Below are positions 24,897 to 33,383 of a DNA stretch of 64,000 nucleotides, one piece after another (the first letter of the stretch is position 1; the number at the start of each line of letters is the position of its first letter). The notes below the pieces were generated by a model. That model searched no databases. It had not been told where the DNA came from and saw nothing but the letters and a program-made list of their open reading frames with translations. The stretch spans positions 62,001-126,000 of the forward strand of contig NZ_BFCH01000001.1 in the NCBI RefSeq assembly GCF_003112775.1. The letters run 5' to 3'. The translations under genes and the position numbers were made by a program. The DNA comes from Mycobacterium montefiorense (GTDB taxonomy: Bacteria; Actinomycetota; Actinomycetes; Mycobacteriales; Mycobacteriaceae).

Positions 24897-25484
24897 CTAA
24901 AACTTGTAATACGGGGTGAGGTCGTTGGCCCGCTGCAGATTGGTGGACGGGCAGTCGACCTCGGGGTTTGAGTAGACCGTCGAGTAGAACAGCGCCTGTT
25001 GCAGCACGCCGTAGCTGGTCTTGAACGCCACCATGCAGGAGAAGTACCAGAAGCTGTTGTGGTAGGTCGGCTTCAGCACCCAGTAGGTGGCCGCGCGGTG
25101 GCCCTGGATCGTGGTCTCGAGGGCGTCGGGAGGCAGGGACTGCTCGTAGGTGCGCCAGACGATCGGCTCGACGGCCACCTGATAGTTGCCCGCGTCGAGT
25201 TTGCAGCGCAGACCGTCCTCATGCTCGGGCGGCGTGAACCCCAAACCGAGCCGCTGCAGGGTGTCGAACGGGATGTCTTCGCATGCGTCGAAGGGCCGCG
25301 GGTCGGTGGTCGCGATGATGGGACTCTTCATCGTCGTTTCCAGTGGCCGCGCCGTTGAGCGCAGATCGACGGTCTCGCCGCCTCCGGTCCGGGCGGGCGG
25401 GCCGCTCTGCCAGCCCACCGTGCCTCCGATGACCGCTGTCAGCACCGCACCGAGCGCTCCGAGCAGGCGCACCCTGGTGAACAT
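24897..25484 (-). CDS. DUF3558 family exported protein (LppV-like position)
   Basis: This 195-residue protein has an N-terminal hydrophobic segment (LLGALGAVLTAVIGGTVGW) and a DUF3558-like domain with RPFDACEDIPFDTLQRLGLG and several cysteines (residue C in DACEDI, LRCKL, FSCMV, VDCPS). It occupies the place of M. tuberculosis lppV (Rv2796c) between the CocE hydrolase and pptH. Unlike a lipoprotein it has no cysteine after the hydrophobic segment, so it is probably secreted or membrane-anchored rather than lipidated. I start at the ATG at 25484 (MFTRVRLLGALG) after GGGGGT. Function unknown. Confidence 0.75.
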   Translation of the reverse strand: MFTRVRLLGALGAVLTAVIGGTVGWQSGPPARTGGGETVDLRSTARPLETTMKSPIIATTDPRPFDACEDIPFDTLQRLGLGFTPPEHEDGLRCKLDAGNYQVAVEPIVWRTYEQSLPPDALETTIQGHRAATYWVLKPTYHNSFWYFSCMVAFKTSYGVLQQALFYSTVYSNPEVDCPSTNLQRANDLTPYYKF

Positions 25485-25644
25485 GACACCCCCCAAACCG
25501 TCGGCCGTCTCTTGTGCGGGGAGTTTACAAGTCACGTGCGCGAGGTCACAGCCAAACCTGAACTTGTTCTAACCGGGAGGTGGTAGCGGCCGAAACTCCC
25601 AGCGGAACCCGGGTCGGCGCGTCGGGTCGTTAGGCTGGTTACTC

Positions 25645-26622
25645 GTGGTGACGCGGGACTCGACAAACGGGGGACAGGCGACCGGCCAACCGACACTGTG
25701 GGCGGTCTCCGATTTGCACACGGGTCATATGGGCAACAAGCCGGTCACCGAATCGCTGCATCCGTCGTCACCGGATGACTGGCTGATCGTTGCCGGCGAT
25801 GTGGCCGAACGCACCGATGAGATCCGTTGGGCCCTTGACCTGTTGCGACGCCGATTCGCCAAGGTGATCTGGGTGCCGGGCAACCACGAACTGTGGACCA
25901 CCAACCGCGATCCCAACCAGGTCTTCGGTAAAGCTCGCTACGACTACCTGGTCAACATGTGCGACGAGATGGGTGTGGTGACGCCCGAACACCCGTTCCC
26001 GGTGTGGACCGAACGCGGCGGTCCGGCCACAGTCGTGCCGATGTTCCTGCTCTACGATTACAGCTTCTTGCCTGAGGGGGCGCGCAGCAAAGCCGAAGGC
26101 CTGGAAATCGCGCGAGCGAACAACATTGTGGCGACCGACGAATTCCTGCTCTCATCGGAGCCGTACCCCACCCGCGACGCGTGGTGTCGCGAGCGGGTGG
26201 ACATCACCCGCGCTCGCCTGGAACAACTCGACTGGATGACGCCTACCGTGCTGGTCAACCACTTCCCGCTGGTGCGCGACCCTTGCGACGCGTTGTTCTA
26301 CCCAGAGTTCTCGCTATGGTGCGGCACCACCAAGACCGCCGACTGGCACACTCGCTACAACGCCATCTGCTCGGTTTACGGCCACTTACACATTCCGCGG
26401 ACCACCTGGTATGACGACGTGCGCTTCGAGGAAGTCTCGGTGGGATATCCGCGAGAGTGGCGGCGCCGCAAACCGCCCAGCTGGCTGCGCCAGGTTCTGC
26501 CCGACCCGCAGTACGCGCCCGGCGACCTCAACGACTTCGGTGGCCACTTCCAGATCACTCCCGAGATGAAGGCGCAGGCCACGCAGTTCCGGGAACGATT
26601 GCGGCAGCGGCAGTCGCGATGA
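25645..26622 (+). CDS. pptH: Phosphopantetheinyl hydrolase (metallophosphoesterase)
   Basis: This 325-residue calcineurin-like phosphoesterase carries the metal motifs WAVSDLHTGH, VAGDVAE, VPGNHELW and the C-terminal VYGHLHIPR. It is the orthologue by position of Rv2795c, described as PptH, which removes phosphopantetheine from carrier proteins and so opposes PptT. It overlaps pptT by 4 nt (ATGA), keeping the two opposing activities in fixed co-translation. The GTG start at 25645 has little visible ribosome binding site. The protein acts in the cytoplasm on acyl and peptidyl carrier proteins of lipid and siderophore synthesis. Confidence 0.9.
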   Translation: MVTRDSTNGGQATGQPTLWAVSDLHTGHMGNKPVTESLHPSSPDDWLIVAGDVAERTDEIRWALDLLRRRFAKVIWVPGNHELWTTNRDPNQVFGKARYDYLVNMCDEMGVVTPEHPFPVWTERGGPATVVPMFLLYDYSFLPEGARSKAEGLEIARANNIVATDEFLLSSEPYPTRDAWCRERVDITRARLEQLDWMTPTVLVNHFPLVRDPCDALFYPEFSLWCGTTKTADWHTRYNAICSVYGHLHIPRTTWYDDVRFEEVSVGYPREWRRRKPPSWLRQVLPDPQYAPGDLNDFGGHFQITPEMKAQATQFRERLRQRQSR

Positions 26623-27293
26623 CCGCGGACACCCTCGTGTCGTCGGTGTTGCCGGCGACCGACGATATGGCGTATTCGGAGGTGTACTCCGACCCGCCCG
26701 GGCTGGCCCCGCTGCCCGAAGAAGAGGCACTGATCGCCAAGTCGGTCGCCAAGCGGCGCAACGAGTTCATCACCGTCCGGCATTGTGCCCGCATCGCACT
26801 CGGTGAACTGGGCCTGCCGCCGGTGCCGATTCTCAAGGGCGACAAGGGGCAACCCTGCTGGCCCGACGGCGTCGTCGGTAGCCTCACGCACTGCACGGGC
26901 TATCGCGGTGCGGTGGTGGGCCGCAGCGCCGCGGTGCGCTCGGTCGGGATCGACGCCGAACCGCACGACGTGTTGCCGACCGGCGTGCTGGATGCGATCA
27001 GCTTGCCGGCCGAGCGCACCGAAATCGCGCAGGTAATGCCGGGAGATCTGCATTGGGATCGAATCCTGTTCTGCGCCAAGGAAGCAACGTACAAGGCGTG
27101 GTTCCCGTTGACCAAGCGATGGCTGGGCTTCGAGGATGCCCACATCAGCTTCGAGGCCGACGGCCCGGCGACCGGCACGTTCGTCTCGCAGATTCTGATC
27201 GATCCGGAGGCGCTGTCGGGTCCGCCGCTGACCGCGCTGCGGGGCCGCTGGTCGGTCGACCGCGGACTCGTGCTGACCGCGATCGTGCTATGA
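26619..27293 (+). CDS. pptT: 4'-phosphopantetheinyl transferase
   Basis: This 224-residue Sfp-type transferase, orthologous to Rv2794c, moves the phosphopantetheine arm of CoA onto carrier proteins of polyketide synthases and peptide synthetases. Key motifs are [15 protein letters not shown], the Mg-binding GIDAEPHD and the helix [15 protein letters not shown]. It lies between pptH and truB, overlapping each by 4 nt (ATGA). Its size fits the 227 residues of the M. tuberculosis protein. It is expected to be essential. Confidence 0.94.
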   Translation: MTADTLVSSVLPATDDMAYSEVYSDPPGLAPLPEEEALIAKSVAKRRNEFITVRHCARIALGELGLPPVPILKGDKGQPCWPDGVVGSLTHCTGYRGAVVGRSAAVRSVGIDAEPHDVLPTGVLDAISLPAERTEIAQVMPGDLHWDRILFCAKEATYKAWFPLTKRWLGFEDAHISFEADGPATGTFVSQILIDPEALSGPPLTALRGRWSVDRGLVLTAIVL

Positions 27294-28192
27294 CCGAAAG
27301 CTGCACCGGTCCAGGACTAGTCGTCGTCGACAAGCCGGCCGGAATGACCAGCCACGACGTGGTGGGGCGCTGCCGGCGAATCTTTTCCACCCGACGGGTG
27401 GGCCACGCGGGCACCCTGGACCCGATGGCCACCGGGGTTCTGGTGGTCGGGATCGACCGCGCCACCAAGATCCTCGGGCTGTTGACGGCATCGGAGAAGT
27501 CGTATGCCGCCACGATCCGCTTGGGTCAGGTCACCTCCACCGAGGACGCGGAAGGTGAACTGTTGCAAAGCATCTCGGCTGAACATCTCACCGACGAGGC
27601 GATCGCCGCGGCGATCGCCGGGCTGCGCGGCGACATCAAACAGGTGCCGTCGGCGGTTAGCGCGATCAAGGTCGGTGGCCGTCGCGCCTATCAGTTGGTC
27701 CGCGAGGGCGAGGCGGTCGAGCTCAAGGCCCGCCCGGTACGCATCGATCGGTTCGAGATCTCGGCGACCCGGCGTTCCGGCAGCGGGCAAGGCCTCATTG
27801 ATCTCGACGTCGCCGTCGACTGCTCGTCGGGAACCTACATTCGCGCGCTGGCCCGCGACCTGGGGTCCGCGCTCGGGGTGGGCGGGCATCTGACTTCGCT
27901 GCGGCGCACCCGCGTCGGCCGCTTCGAGCTCGATGCGGCGCGCTCGCTCGACGAACTCGCCGAACAGCCGCGACTGAGTTGGACGCTGGACGACGCGTGC
28001 CTGCTGATGTTCCCGCGCCGCGACCTGAGCGCTGAGGAAGTCGACGCGACCAGCAACGGCCGGCCCTTGTCGCCCGCGGGTATCGACGGTGTCTATGCCG
28101 GAGCCGACAGCGACGGTCGGGTGATCGCGCTGTTGCGCGACGAGGGTTCGCGGACCAAGTCGGTGGTGGTGATCCGCCCCGCGACGCTCTAA
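27290..28192 (+). CDS. truB: tRNA pseudouridine(55) synthase
   Basis: This 300-residue enzyme converts U55 of the T arm of tRNA to pseudouridine. The catalytic aspartate is in [19 protein letters not shown]. The N-terminal [17 protein letters not shown] and the [17 protein letters not shown] segment are typical TruB motifs, and a C-terminal PUA-like domain follows. I start at the ATG at 27290 because it overlaps the pptT stop codon (ATGA) and the protein then matches family length; the longer ORF from 27053 lies within pptT. Confidence 0.95.
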   Translation: MTESCTGPGLVVVDKPAGMTSHDVVGRCRRIFSTRRVGHAGTLDPMATGVLVVGIDRATKILGLLTASEKSYAATIRLGQVTSTEDAEGELLQSISAEHLTDEAIAAAIAGLRGDIKQVPSAVSAIKVGGRRAYQLVREGEAVELKARPVRIDRFEISATRRSGSGQGLIDLDVAVDCSSGTYIRALARDLGSALGVGGHLTSLRRTRVGRFELDAARSLDELAEQPRLSWTLDDACLLMFPRRDLSAEEVDATSNGRPLSPAGIDGVYAGADSDGRVIALLRDEGSRTKSVVVIRPATL

Positions 28193-28272
28193 CAGGTCCC
28201 GGCCGAGCGGTTGGTTGGGCGGCGTTGCACACTGGGATGACTAGGCGGCCTACCGTTCGGAAGGGGACAACG

Positions 28273-29463
28273 ATGTCCAACAAGGTTTATGTCATCGGCG
28301 TCGGCATGACGAAGTTTGAGAAGCCGGGCCGCCGCGAGGGCTGGGACTACCCAGACATGGCTCGCGAGTCGGGAACCAACGCGCTGGCCGACGCGGGCAT
28401 CGACTACAGCGTGATCGAGCAGGGCTACGTCGGCTATGTCTACGGAGAGTCGACCGCGGGGCAGCGAGCACTCTACGAATTGGGCTTGTCCGGCATTCCG
28501 ATCGTCAACGTCAACAACAACTGTTCGACCGGCTCCACCGCGCTGTTCATGGCCGCGCAGGCGATTCGCGGCGGGTTGGCTGACTGCACGATCGCGCTGG
28601 GGTTCGAGAAGATGAAGCCCGGATCGCTGGCGACGACCTACGAAGACCGCACCAACCCGATGGACAAGCACGTCAAGGCGATGGCCGAGATCAGCGAGTT
28701 CGCCTTCCCGGCGGCGCCTTGGATGTTCGGCGCGGCGGGCCGCGAGCACATGTTGCAGTACGGCAGCACCGCCGAGCACTTCGCAAAGATCGGCTACAAG
28801 AACCACAAGCATTCGGTGAATAACCCGTTCGCGCAGTTCCAGGACGAGTACACCCTCGACGACATCCTGGCCGCGAAGATGATCTACGACCCGCTGACCA
28901 AGTTGCAGTGCTCGCCGACGTCGGATGGTTCGGGCGCGGCGATCCTGGCCTCCGAAAGCTTCGTCGACCGCCACTCGCTGGCCGGTCAGGCGGTCGAGAT
29001 CGTCGGTCAGGCCATGACGACCGACTTCAAGTCCACCTTCGACGGCAGCGCCAAGGGGCTCATCGGCTACGACATGAATGTGCAAGCAGCACAACGGGTT
29101 TACGACCAGTCCGGTCTGGGGCCCGAGGACTTCCAGGTGATAGAGCTGCACGACTGCTTCTCGGCCAACGAGCTGCTGCTCTATGAAGCCCTCGGCCTGT
29201 GCGCTGCGGGCGAGGCGCCCAAGCTGATCGACAACGGCGACACCACGTACGGCGGACGCTGGGTGGTCAACCCGTCCGGCGGCCTGATCTCCAAGGGTCA
29301 CCCGCTGGGCGCGACCGGGCTGGCGCAGTGCGCCGAACTGAACTGGCAGCTGCGGGGCCAGGCCGACAAGCGGCAGGTCGACAACGTCACCGCCGCACTG
29401 CAACACAACATCGGGCTGGGCGGCGCCGCCGTCGTCACCGCATACCAGCGGGCCCAGCGCTGA
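28273..29463 (+). CDS. ltp1: Lipid-transfer protein/thiolase (SCP-x type)
   Basis: This 396-residue thiolase-fold protein, orthologue of Rv2790c, belongs to the SCP-x/non-specific lipid transfer group that acts in sterol or fatty acid side-chain breakdown. The nucleophilic cysteine is in [19 protein letters not shown]. The catalytic HDCFSANE and C-terminal [14 protein letters not shown] are present. No SCP2 domain is fused. The ATG at 28273 follows AAGGGGA. The acyl-CoA dehydrogenase gene fadE21 is 24 nt downstream, so the two are probably an operon. Confidence 0.92.
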   Translation: MSNKVYVIGVGMTKFEKPGRREGWDYPDMARESGTNALADAGIDYSVIEQGYVGYVYGESTAGQRALYELGLSGIPIVNVNNNCSTGSTALFMAAQAIRGGLADCTIALGFEKMKPGSLATTYEDRTNPMDKHVKAMAEISEFAFPAAPWMFGAAGREHMLQYGSTAEHFAKIGYKNHKHSVNNPFAQFQDEYTLDDILAAKMIYDPLTKLQCSPTSDGSGAAILASESFVDRHSLAGQAVEIVGQAMTTDFKSTFDGSAKGLIGYDMNVQAAQRVYDQSGLGPEDFQVIELHDCFSANELLLYEALGLCAAGEAPKLIDNGDTTYGGRWVVNPSGGLISKGHPLGATGLAQCAELNWQLRGQADKRQVDNVTAALQHNIGLGGAAVVTAYQRAQR

Positions 29464-29487
29464 GCGGCACGCGGCCGGGGGAACACG

Positions 29488-30750
29488 ATGATCGAGTGGT
29501 CCGACACCGATCTGATGATGCGGGATGCCGTTCGTCAGTTCGTGGACAAGGAGATCCGCCCGCACCTGGACGAATTGGAAACCGGTGCGCTGTCGCCGTA
29601 TCCGATTGCCCGTAAGTTCTTCAGTCAGTTCGGCCTGGACGCGATGGCCGCCGAGTCGGTCAAGAAGATGCTGGACCGCGAGCGTGCCAAGCGCAACGGT
29701 GAATCCAAGGGCGAAAAGCGAGACGGCGCAGAAGATTCGGGCGGTATCGGCGGTCAGCAATCGATGGTTGCGGTACTGGTTTCCGAAATCGCCCGGGTCA
29801 GCATCGGATTGCTGAGTACCGCATCGGTCAGCCTCGGCCTCGGCGCGGCGACCATCATGAGCCGCGGCACGCTGGCCCAGAAAGAACGCTGGCTGCCCGA
29901 GCTGATGACGCTGGAAAAGATTGCGGCGTGGGCGATTACCGAGCCGGACTCCGGGTCGGACGCGTTCGGCGGCATGAAGACCTACGTCAGACGCGACGGC
30001 GAGGACTACATCCTCAACGGGCAGAAGACATTCATCACCAACGGGCCTCACGCCGACGTCCTGGTCGTGTACGCGAAACTGGACGAAGGCGACGCTTCCC
30101 CGGACAAACAAGACAAGCGGAACCGGCCGGTGCTGGTTTTCGTGCTCGACGCGGGGATGCCGGGCCTCACACAGGGCAAGCCCTTCAAGAAGATGGGCAT
30201 GATGTCCTCGCCGACCGGTGAGTTGTTCTTCGACAACGTGCGGTTGGGCCCGGACCGGCTGCTCGGCGAGAGTGAGCAGCACGCCAGCGGCGACGGACGC
30301 GACAGTGCCCGCGACAATTTCGCCGCCGAGCGGATCGGGATCGCGATGATGGCGCTGGGCATCATCGACGAATGCCACCGGCTGTGTGTGGACTATGCGA
30401 AGACTCGCACGTTGTGGGGCAAGAACATTGGGCAGTTCCAGCTGATCCAGCTGAAGCTGGCGAAGATGGAGATCGCCCGGATGAACGTGCAGAACATGGT
30501 GTTCATGACCATCGAGCGCCAACAGGCCGGTAAACCGCTGACGCTGGCCGAGGCGTCGGCCATCAAGCTGTACTCCTCGGAGACGGCCACCGAGGTGGCG
30601 ATGGAGGCCGTGCAGTTGTTCGGCGGCAACGGCTACATGGCCGAATACCGGGTCGAGCAGCTGGCGCGGGACGCGAAATCACTGATGATCTACGCGGGCA
30701 GCAACGAGGTCCAGGTGACCCACATCGCCAAGGGACTGCTGACCGGCTAG
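29488..30750 (+). CDS. fadE21: Acyl-CoA dehydrogenase
   Basis: This 420-residue FAD enzyme of the acyl-CoA dehydrogenase family is the orthologue by position of Rv2789c. It has an N-terminal helical domain, then AAWAITEPDSGSDAFG (FAD/substrate loop), GQKTFITNG, and the C-terminal LFGGNGYMAEYRVEQLARDAK. A charged stretch, ERAKRNGESKGEKRDG, is inserted at about residues 69-84. It forms an operon with ltp1. The substrate, an acyl-CoA probably other than a plain short chain, cannot be told from the sequence. Confidence 0.92.
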   Translation: MIEWSDTDLMMRDAVRQFVDKEIRPHLDELETGALSPYPIARKFFSQFGLDAMAAESVKKMLDRERAKRNGESKGEKRDGAEDSGGIGGQQSMVAVLVSEIARVSIGLLSTASVSLGLGAATIMSRGTLAQKERWLPELMTLEKIAAWAITEPDSGSDAFGGMKTYVRRDGEDYILNGQKTFITNGPHADVLVVYAKLDEGDASPDKQDKRNRPVLVFVLDAGMPGLTQGKPFKKMGMMSSPTGELFFDNVRLGPDRLLGESEQHASGDGRDSARDNFAAERIGIAMMALGIIDECHRLCVDYAKTRTLWGKNIGQFQLIQLKLAKMEIARMNVQNMVFMTIERQQAGKPLTLAEASAIKLYSSETATEVAMEAVQLFGGNGYMAEYRVEQLARDAKSLMIYAGSNEVQVTHIAKGLLTG

Positions 30751-30802
30751 GGCATCTGGCGGCGACCCGCTGCGCCCGGCGGCGCCGCGCTTGCGATCGC
30801 CG

Positions 30803-31495
30803 CTAGGGCACCACCCAGACGGCCCGGGCCGCCGGACTGCCCAGATCGACGATGGTCTCGGCGCCGTCAGCCGATTCGATCGCAATCGAGATCATGCCGG
30901 CGAATTCACGTCGGGTCTCGACACGCACCCGCGAGTCGAGACTGATTCCGACGCTGGAGAAATATCGCAGCATCTCCGGATCCTTGTCGGAGATGCGAGC
31001 GACCTTGACCGTCTCGCCCTCGTTGCACGCCCACAGCTGGCGGGCCGGCGGGGCGGGCACTTGCCCGTCGGAGGCGGGGATGGGGTCGCCGTGCGGGTCG
31101 CGCTGCGGGAATCCCAGCTTGGCGTCGATGCGATTCACCAGCCGATCCGATACCGCATGCTCGAGCACTTCGGCCTCGTCGTGCACCTCATCCCAGCCAT
31201 AGCCGAGCTCGTTGACCAGGAAGGTCTCCAGCAGCCGGTGCCTGCGCACCACCTCGAGTGCCGCGCGCCGACCCGCTTCGGTCAGCGTTACCGCTCCGTA
31301 CTTCGCGTGGTCGACGAGGCCCTGCTCGGCGAGTTTGCGGATCGACTCCGAGGCCGTGCTGGCCGATACCCCGATCCGGTCGGCCAGCATCTTGGTGCTG
31401 ACCCTTTCCACCGACCACTCCTGGGCATTCCAGATGACCTTGAGATAGTCCTGGCCAACCGCGGTGAGACCGCCAGCCTCTTCGTCAGCCCTCAC
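30803..31495 (-). CDS. mntR: DtxR-family metal-dependent repressor (SirR/MntR)
   Basis: This 230-residue regulator, orthologue of Rv2788 (sirR), has an N-terminal winged helix with DRIGVSASTASESIRKLAEQGL, a dimerisation/metal domain with RRHRLLETFLVNELGY and VHDEAEVLEHAVSDRL, and a C-terminal SH3-like FeoA domain. Proteins of this group repress manganese or iron uptake genes when metal is plentiful. The start is GTG at 31495 (RADEEAGGLTAVGQDYLKVIW). It is divergent from ribF and convergent with fadE21, as in M. tuberculosis apart from the missing Rv2787. Confidence 0.9.
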   Translation of the reverse strand: MRADEEAGGLTAVGQDYLKVIWNAQEWSVERVSTKMLADRIGVSASTASESIRKLAEQGLVDHAKYGAVTLTEAGRRAALEVVRRHRLLETFLVNELGYGWDEVHDEAEVLEHAVSDRLVNRIDAKLGFPQRDPHGDPIPASDGQVPAPPARQLWACNEGETVKVARISDKDPEMLRYFSSVGISLDSRVRVETRREFAGMISIAIESADGAETIVDLGSPAARAVWVVP

Positions 31496-31639
31496 AAACG
31501 AAAAGTTTAGGCAATCTACGGCTGGTCTGGCGTGGTGACCGGCACGACTCGGCGTCGCAGTTCCGAAATGCCCACGCCAGTTCTACGGAATTGGGATCCT
31601 TCGGCGCGTCGGACAACTGTGCACCGTAGGCTGGCGGTC

Positions 31640-32611
31640 GTGCAGCGGTGGCGCGGCCAAGACGAGATCCCCACTGACTGGGGCCGATGCGTGCTCACGA
31701 TCGGGGTGTTCGACGGTGTGCACCGCGGTCATGCCGAATTGATTGCGCACGCGGTGAAAGCCGGCTCGGCGCGCGACGTGCCGATCGTGATGATGACCTT
31801 CGATCCGCATCCGATGGAAGTGGTCTATCCGGGCAGTCACCCCGCGCAGCTGACAACCTTGACCCGCCGCGCCGAGCTTGTCGAAGAACTGGGTATCGAC
31901 GTCTTCCTGGTGATGCCGTTCACGACGGACTTCATGAAGCTCACGCCGGAGCGTTACGTGCACGAGCTGCTGGTGGAGAACCTGCACGTCGTCGAGGTCG
32001 TGGTGGGGGAGAACTTCACTTTCGGCAAGAAGGCGCTCGGCACCGTCAACACCTTGCGCAAGGCCGGTGACCGGTTCGGATTCGCGGTCGAGTCGATGTC
32101 ACTGCTGTCCGAGCACCACAGCAACGAGACCGTGACGTTCTCGTCCACGTACATCCGCTCCTGCGTGGACGCCGGGGACATGGCGGCGGCGACGGAGGCG
32201 CTGGGCCGTCCTCACCGCGTCGAAGGCGTCGTGGTCCGTGGTCATGGGCGCGGCGCCGAGCTGGGCTTTCCCACCGCGAACGTCGCACCGCCGATGTACT
32301 CGGCCATCCCGGCCGACGGCGTGTATGCCGCCTGGTTCACCGTGCTCGGGCACGGGCCGGTGGCCGGCACCGTCGTCCCGGGCGAGCGCTACCAGGCCGC
32401 CGTCTCCGTCGGCACCAACCCGACCTTTTCCGGACGCACCCGCACCGTCGAAGCTTTCGTCCTCGACACCACCGCTGACCTGTACGGACAGCATGTTGCC
32501 CTGGACTTCGTCGCCCGCATCCGCGGCCAGCACAGGTTCGATTCGATCAAGGAACTGGTCGCCGAGATCGGCGTCGACACCGAACGAACGCGCACCCTGC
32601 TCTCCGACTGA
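31640..32611 (+). CDS. ribF: Bifunctional riboflavin kinase/FAD synthetase
   Basis: This 323-residue enzyme makes FMN and FAD from riboflavin. The N-terminal nucleotidyltransferase half shows TIGVFDGVHRGHAELI and VGENFTFGKKALG; the C-terminal kinase half shows RGAELGFPTANVAPP and YAAWFTVLG. It is nearly identical in layout to Rv2786c, which also starts with a valine codon at QRWRGQDEIPTDWGR, so I choose the GTG at 31640 over the ORF start at 31532. rpsO follows 129 bp downstream. Confidence 0.95.
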   Translation: MQRWRGQDEIPTDWGRCVLTIGVFDGVHRGHAELIAHAVKAGSARDVPIVMMTFDPHPMEVVYPGSHPAQLTTLTRRAELVEELGIDVFLVMPFTTDFMKLTPERYVHELLVENLHVVEVVVGENFTFGKKALGTVNTLRKAGDRFGFAVESMSLLSEHHSNETVTFSSTYIRSCVDAGDMAAATEALGRPHRVEGVVVRGHGRGAELGFPTANVAPPMYSAIPADGVYAAWFTVLGHGPVAGTVVPGERYQAAVSVGTNPTFSGRTRTVEAFVLDTTADLYGQHVALDFVARIRGQHRFDSIKELVAEIGVDTERTRTLLSD

Positions 32612-32740
32612 CCGCGCCTGACGATTCGGGACGGGCAGATCTTGGCTGCTAAACTGCCGGACGACATCGGCGCGTGCTGCGGTTCGCGGTGGCCGCGCCT
32701 TTACACAGAACCTTCGCGGACCCAGTGATGGAGATATTTC

Positions 32741-33010
32741 GTGGCGCTTACTGCCGAGCAGAAAAAAGAAATTCTGGGCCAATACGGCCTGCATGACACC
32801 GACACCGGATCGCCGGAGGCGCAGATCGCGCTGCTGACCAAGCGGATCTCCGACCTCACCGAGCACCTCAAGGTGCACAAGCACGACCACCACTCACGCC
32901 GCGGCTTGCTGCTGCTGGTGGGACGCCGGCGTCGGCTGATCAAATACATCTCGCAGATCGACGTTGAGCGCTACCGCTCGCTGATCGATCGGCTGGGTCT
33001 GCGTCGCTGA
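32741..33010 (+). CDS. rpsO: 30S ribosomal protein S15
   Basis: This 89-residue protein binds the central domain of 16S rRNA. It shows the S15 motifs [19 protein letters not shown] and [19 protein letters not shown] and ends RLGLRR. The GTG start at 32741 follows GGAGAT. In M. tuberculosis lppU lies between rpsO and gpsI; here a 373-bp spacer follows instead. S15 and PNPase are neighbours in most bacteria. Confidence 0.97.
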   Translation: MALTAEQKKEILGQYGLHDTDTGSPEAQIALLTKRISDLTEHLKVHKHDHHSRRGLLLLVGRRRRLIKYISQIDVERYRSLIDRLGLRR

Positions 33011-33383
33011 CGCTGACCCATTCCACGCTATTCTCGTGGGCCGTGTTCGCCCATGTAGAGTGGGAGCGTTCTGGGGCCTGTCTGGCCCGAACAAATGGTG
33101 CGGTCCGCGCAGATCCGCGTGTTCCGTTCCAGCGTGTCACGACGGGAGCAGCCCAGTCTGTATCGGGCGGTCTTCGGTAGTGGCAGCCGGGCTCTCCGGA
33201 TCTGGAGCAGGTCGGCCGCTTCGATCGATGGCCGTAGCCGCATTCAGACTCCAGGTATCTCAGGGAAGCTCTCAGGGGTGGCTCGCGGGTCCGTCCGGGC
33301 CGGTGAGCTGGCCCGGGCCCTCTTCGGGTCGCGTGTGACGACGCGAAAAAGCTGAATAACCCAGAGAGGCTGTACGGACACCT
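33011..33383. other. Long spacer between rpsO and gpsI
   Basis: This 373-bp stretch has no credible gene. The lipoprotein gene lppU found here in M. tuberculosis is absent, and I see no remnant of it. The region probably carries the gpsI promoter and a 5' leader; in other bacteria the pnp leader is a site of autoregulation by RNase cleavage. I cannot identify a specific structure by eye. Confidence 0.6.

Noticed and set aside
28189..30522. 777-codon open frame on the minus strand across ltp1 and fadE21
   Set aside because: It is the antisense shadow of two well-supported plus-strand genes with clear catalytic motifs; long antisense frames are common in high-GC DNA.
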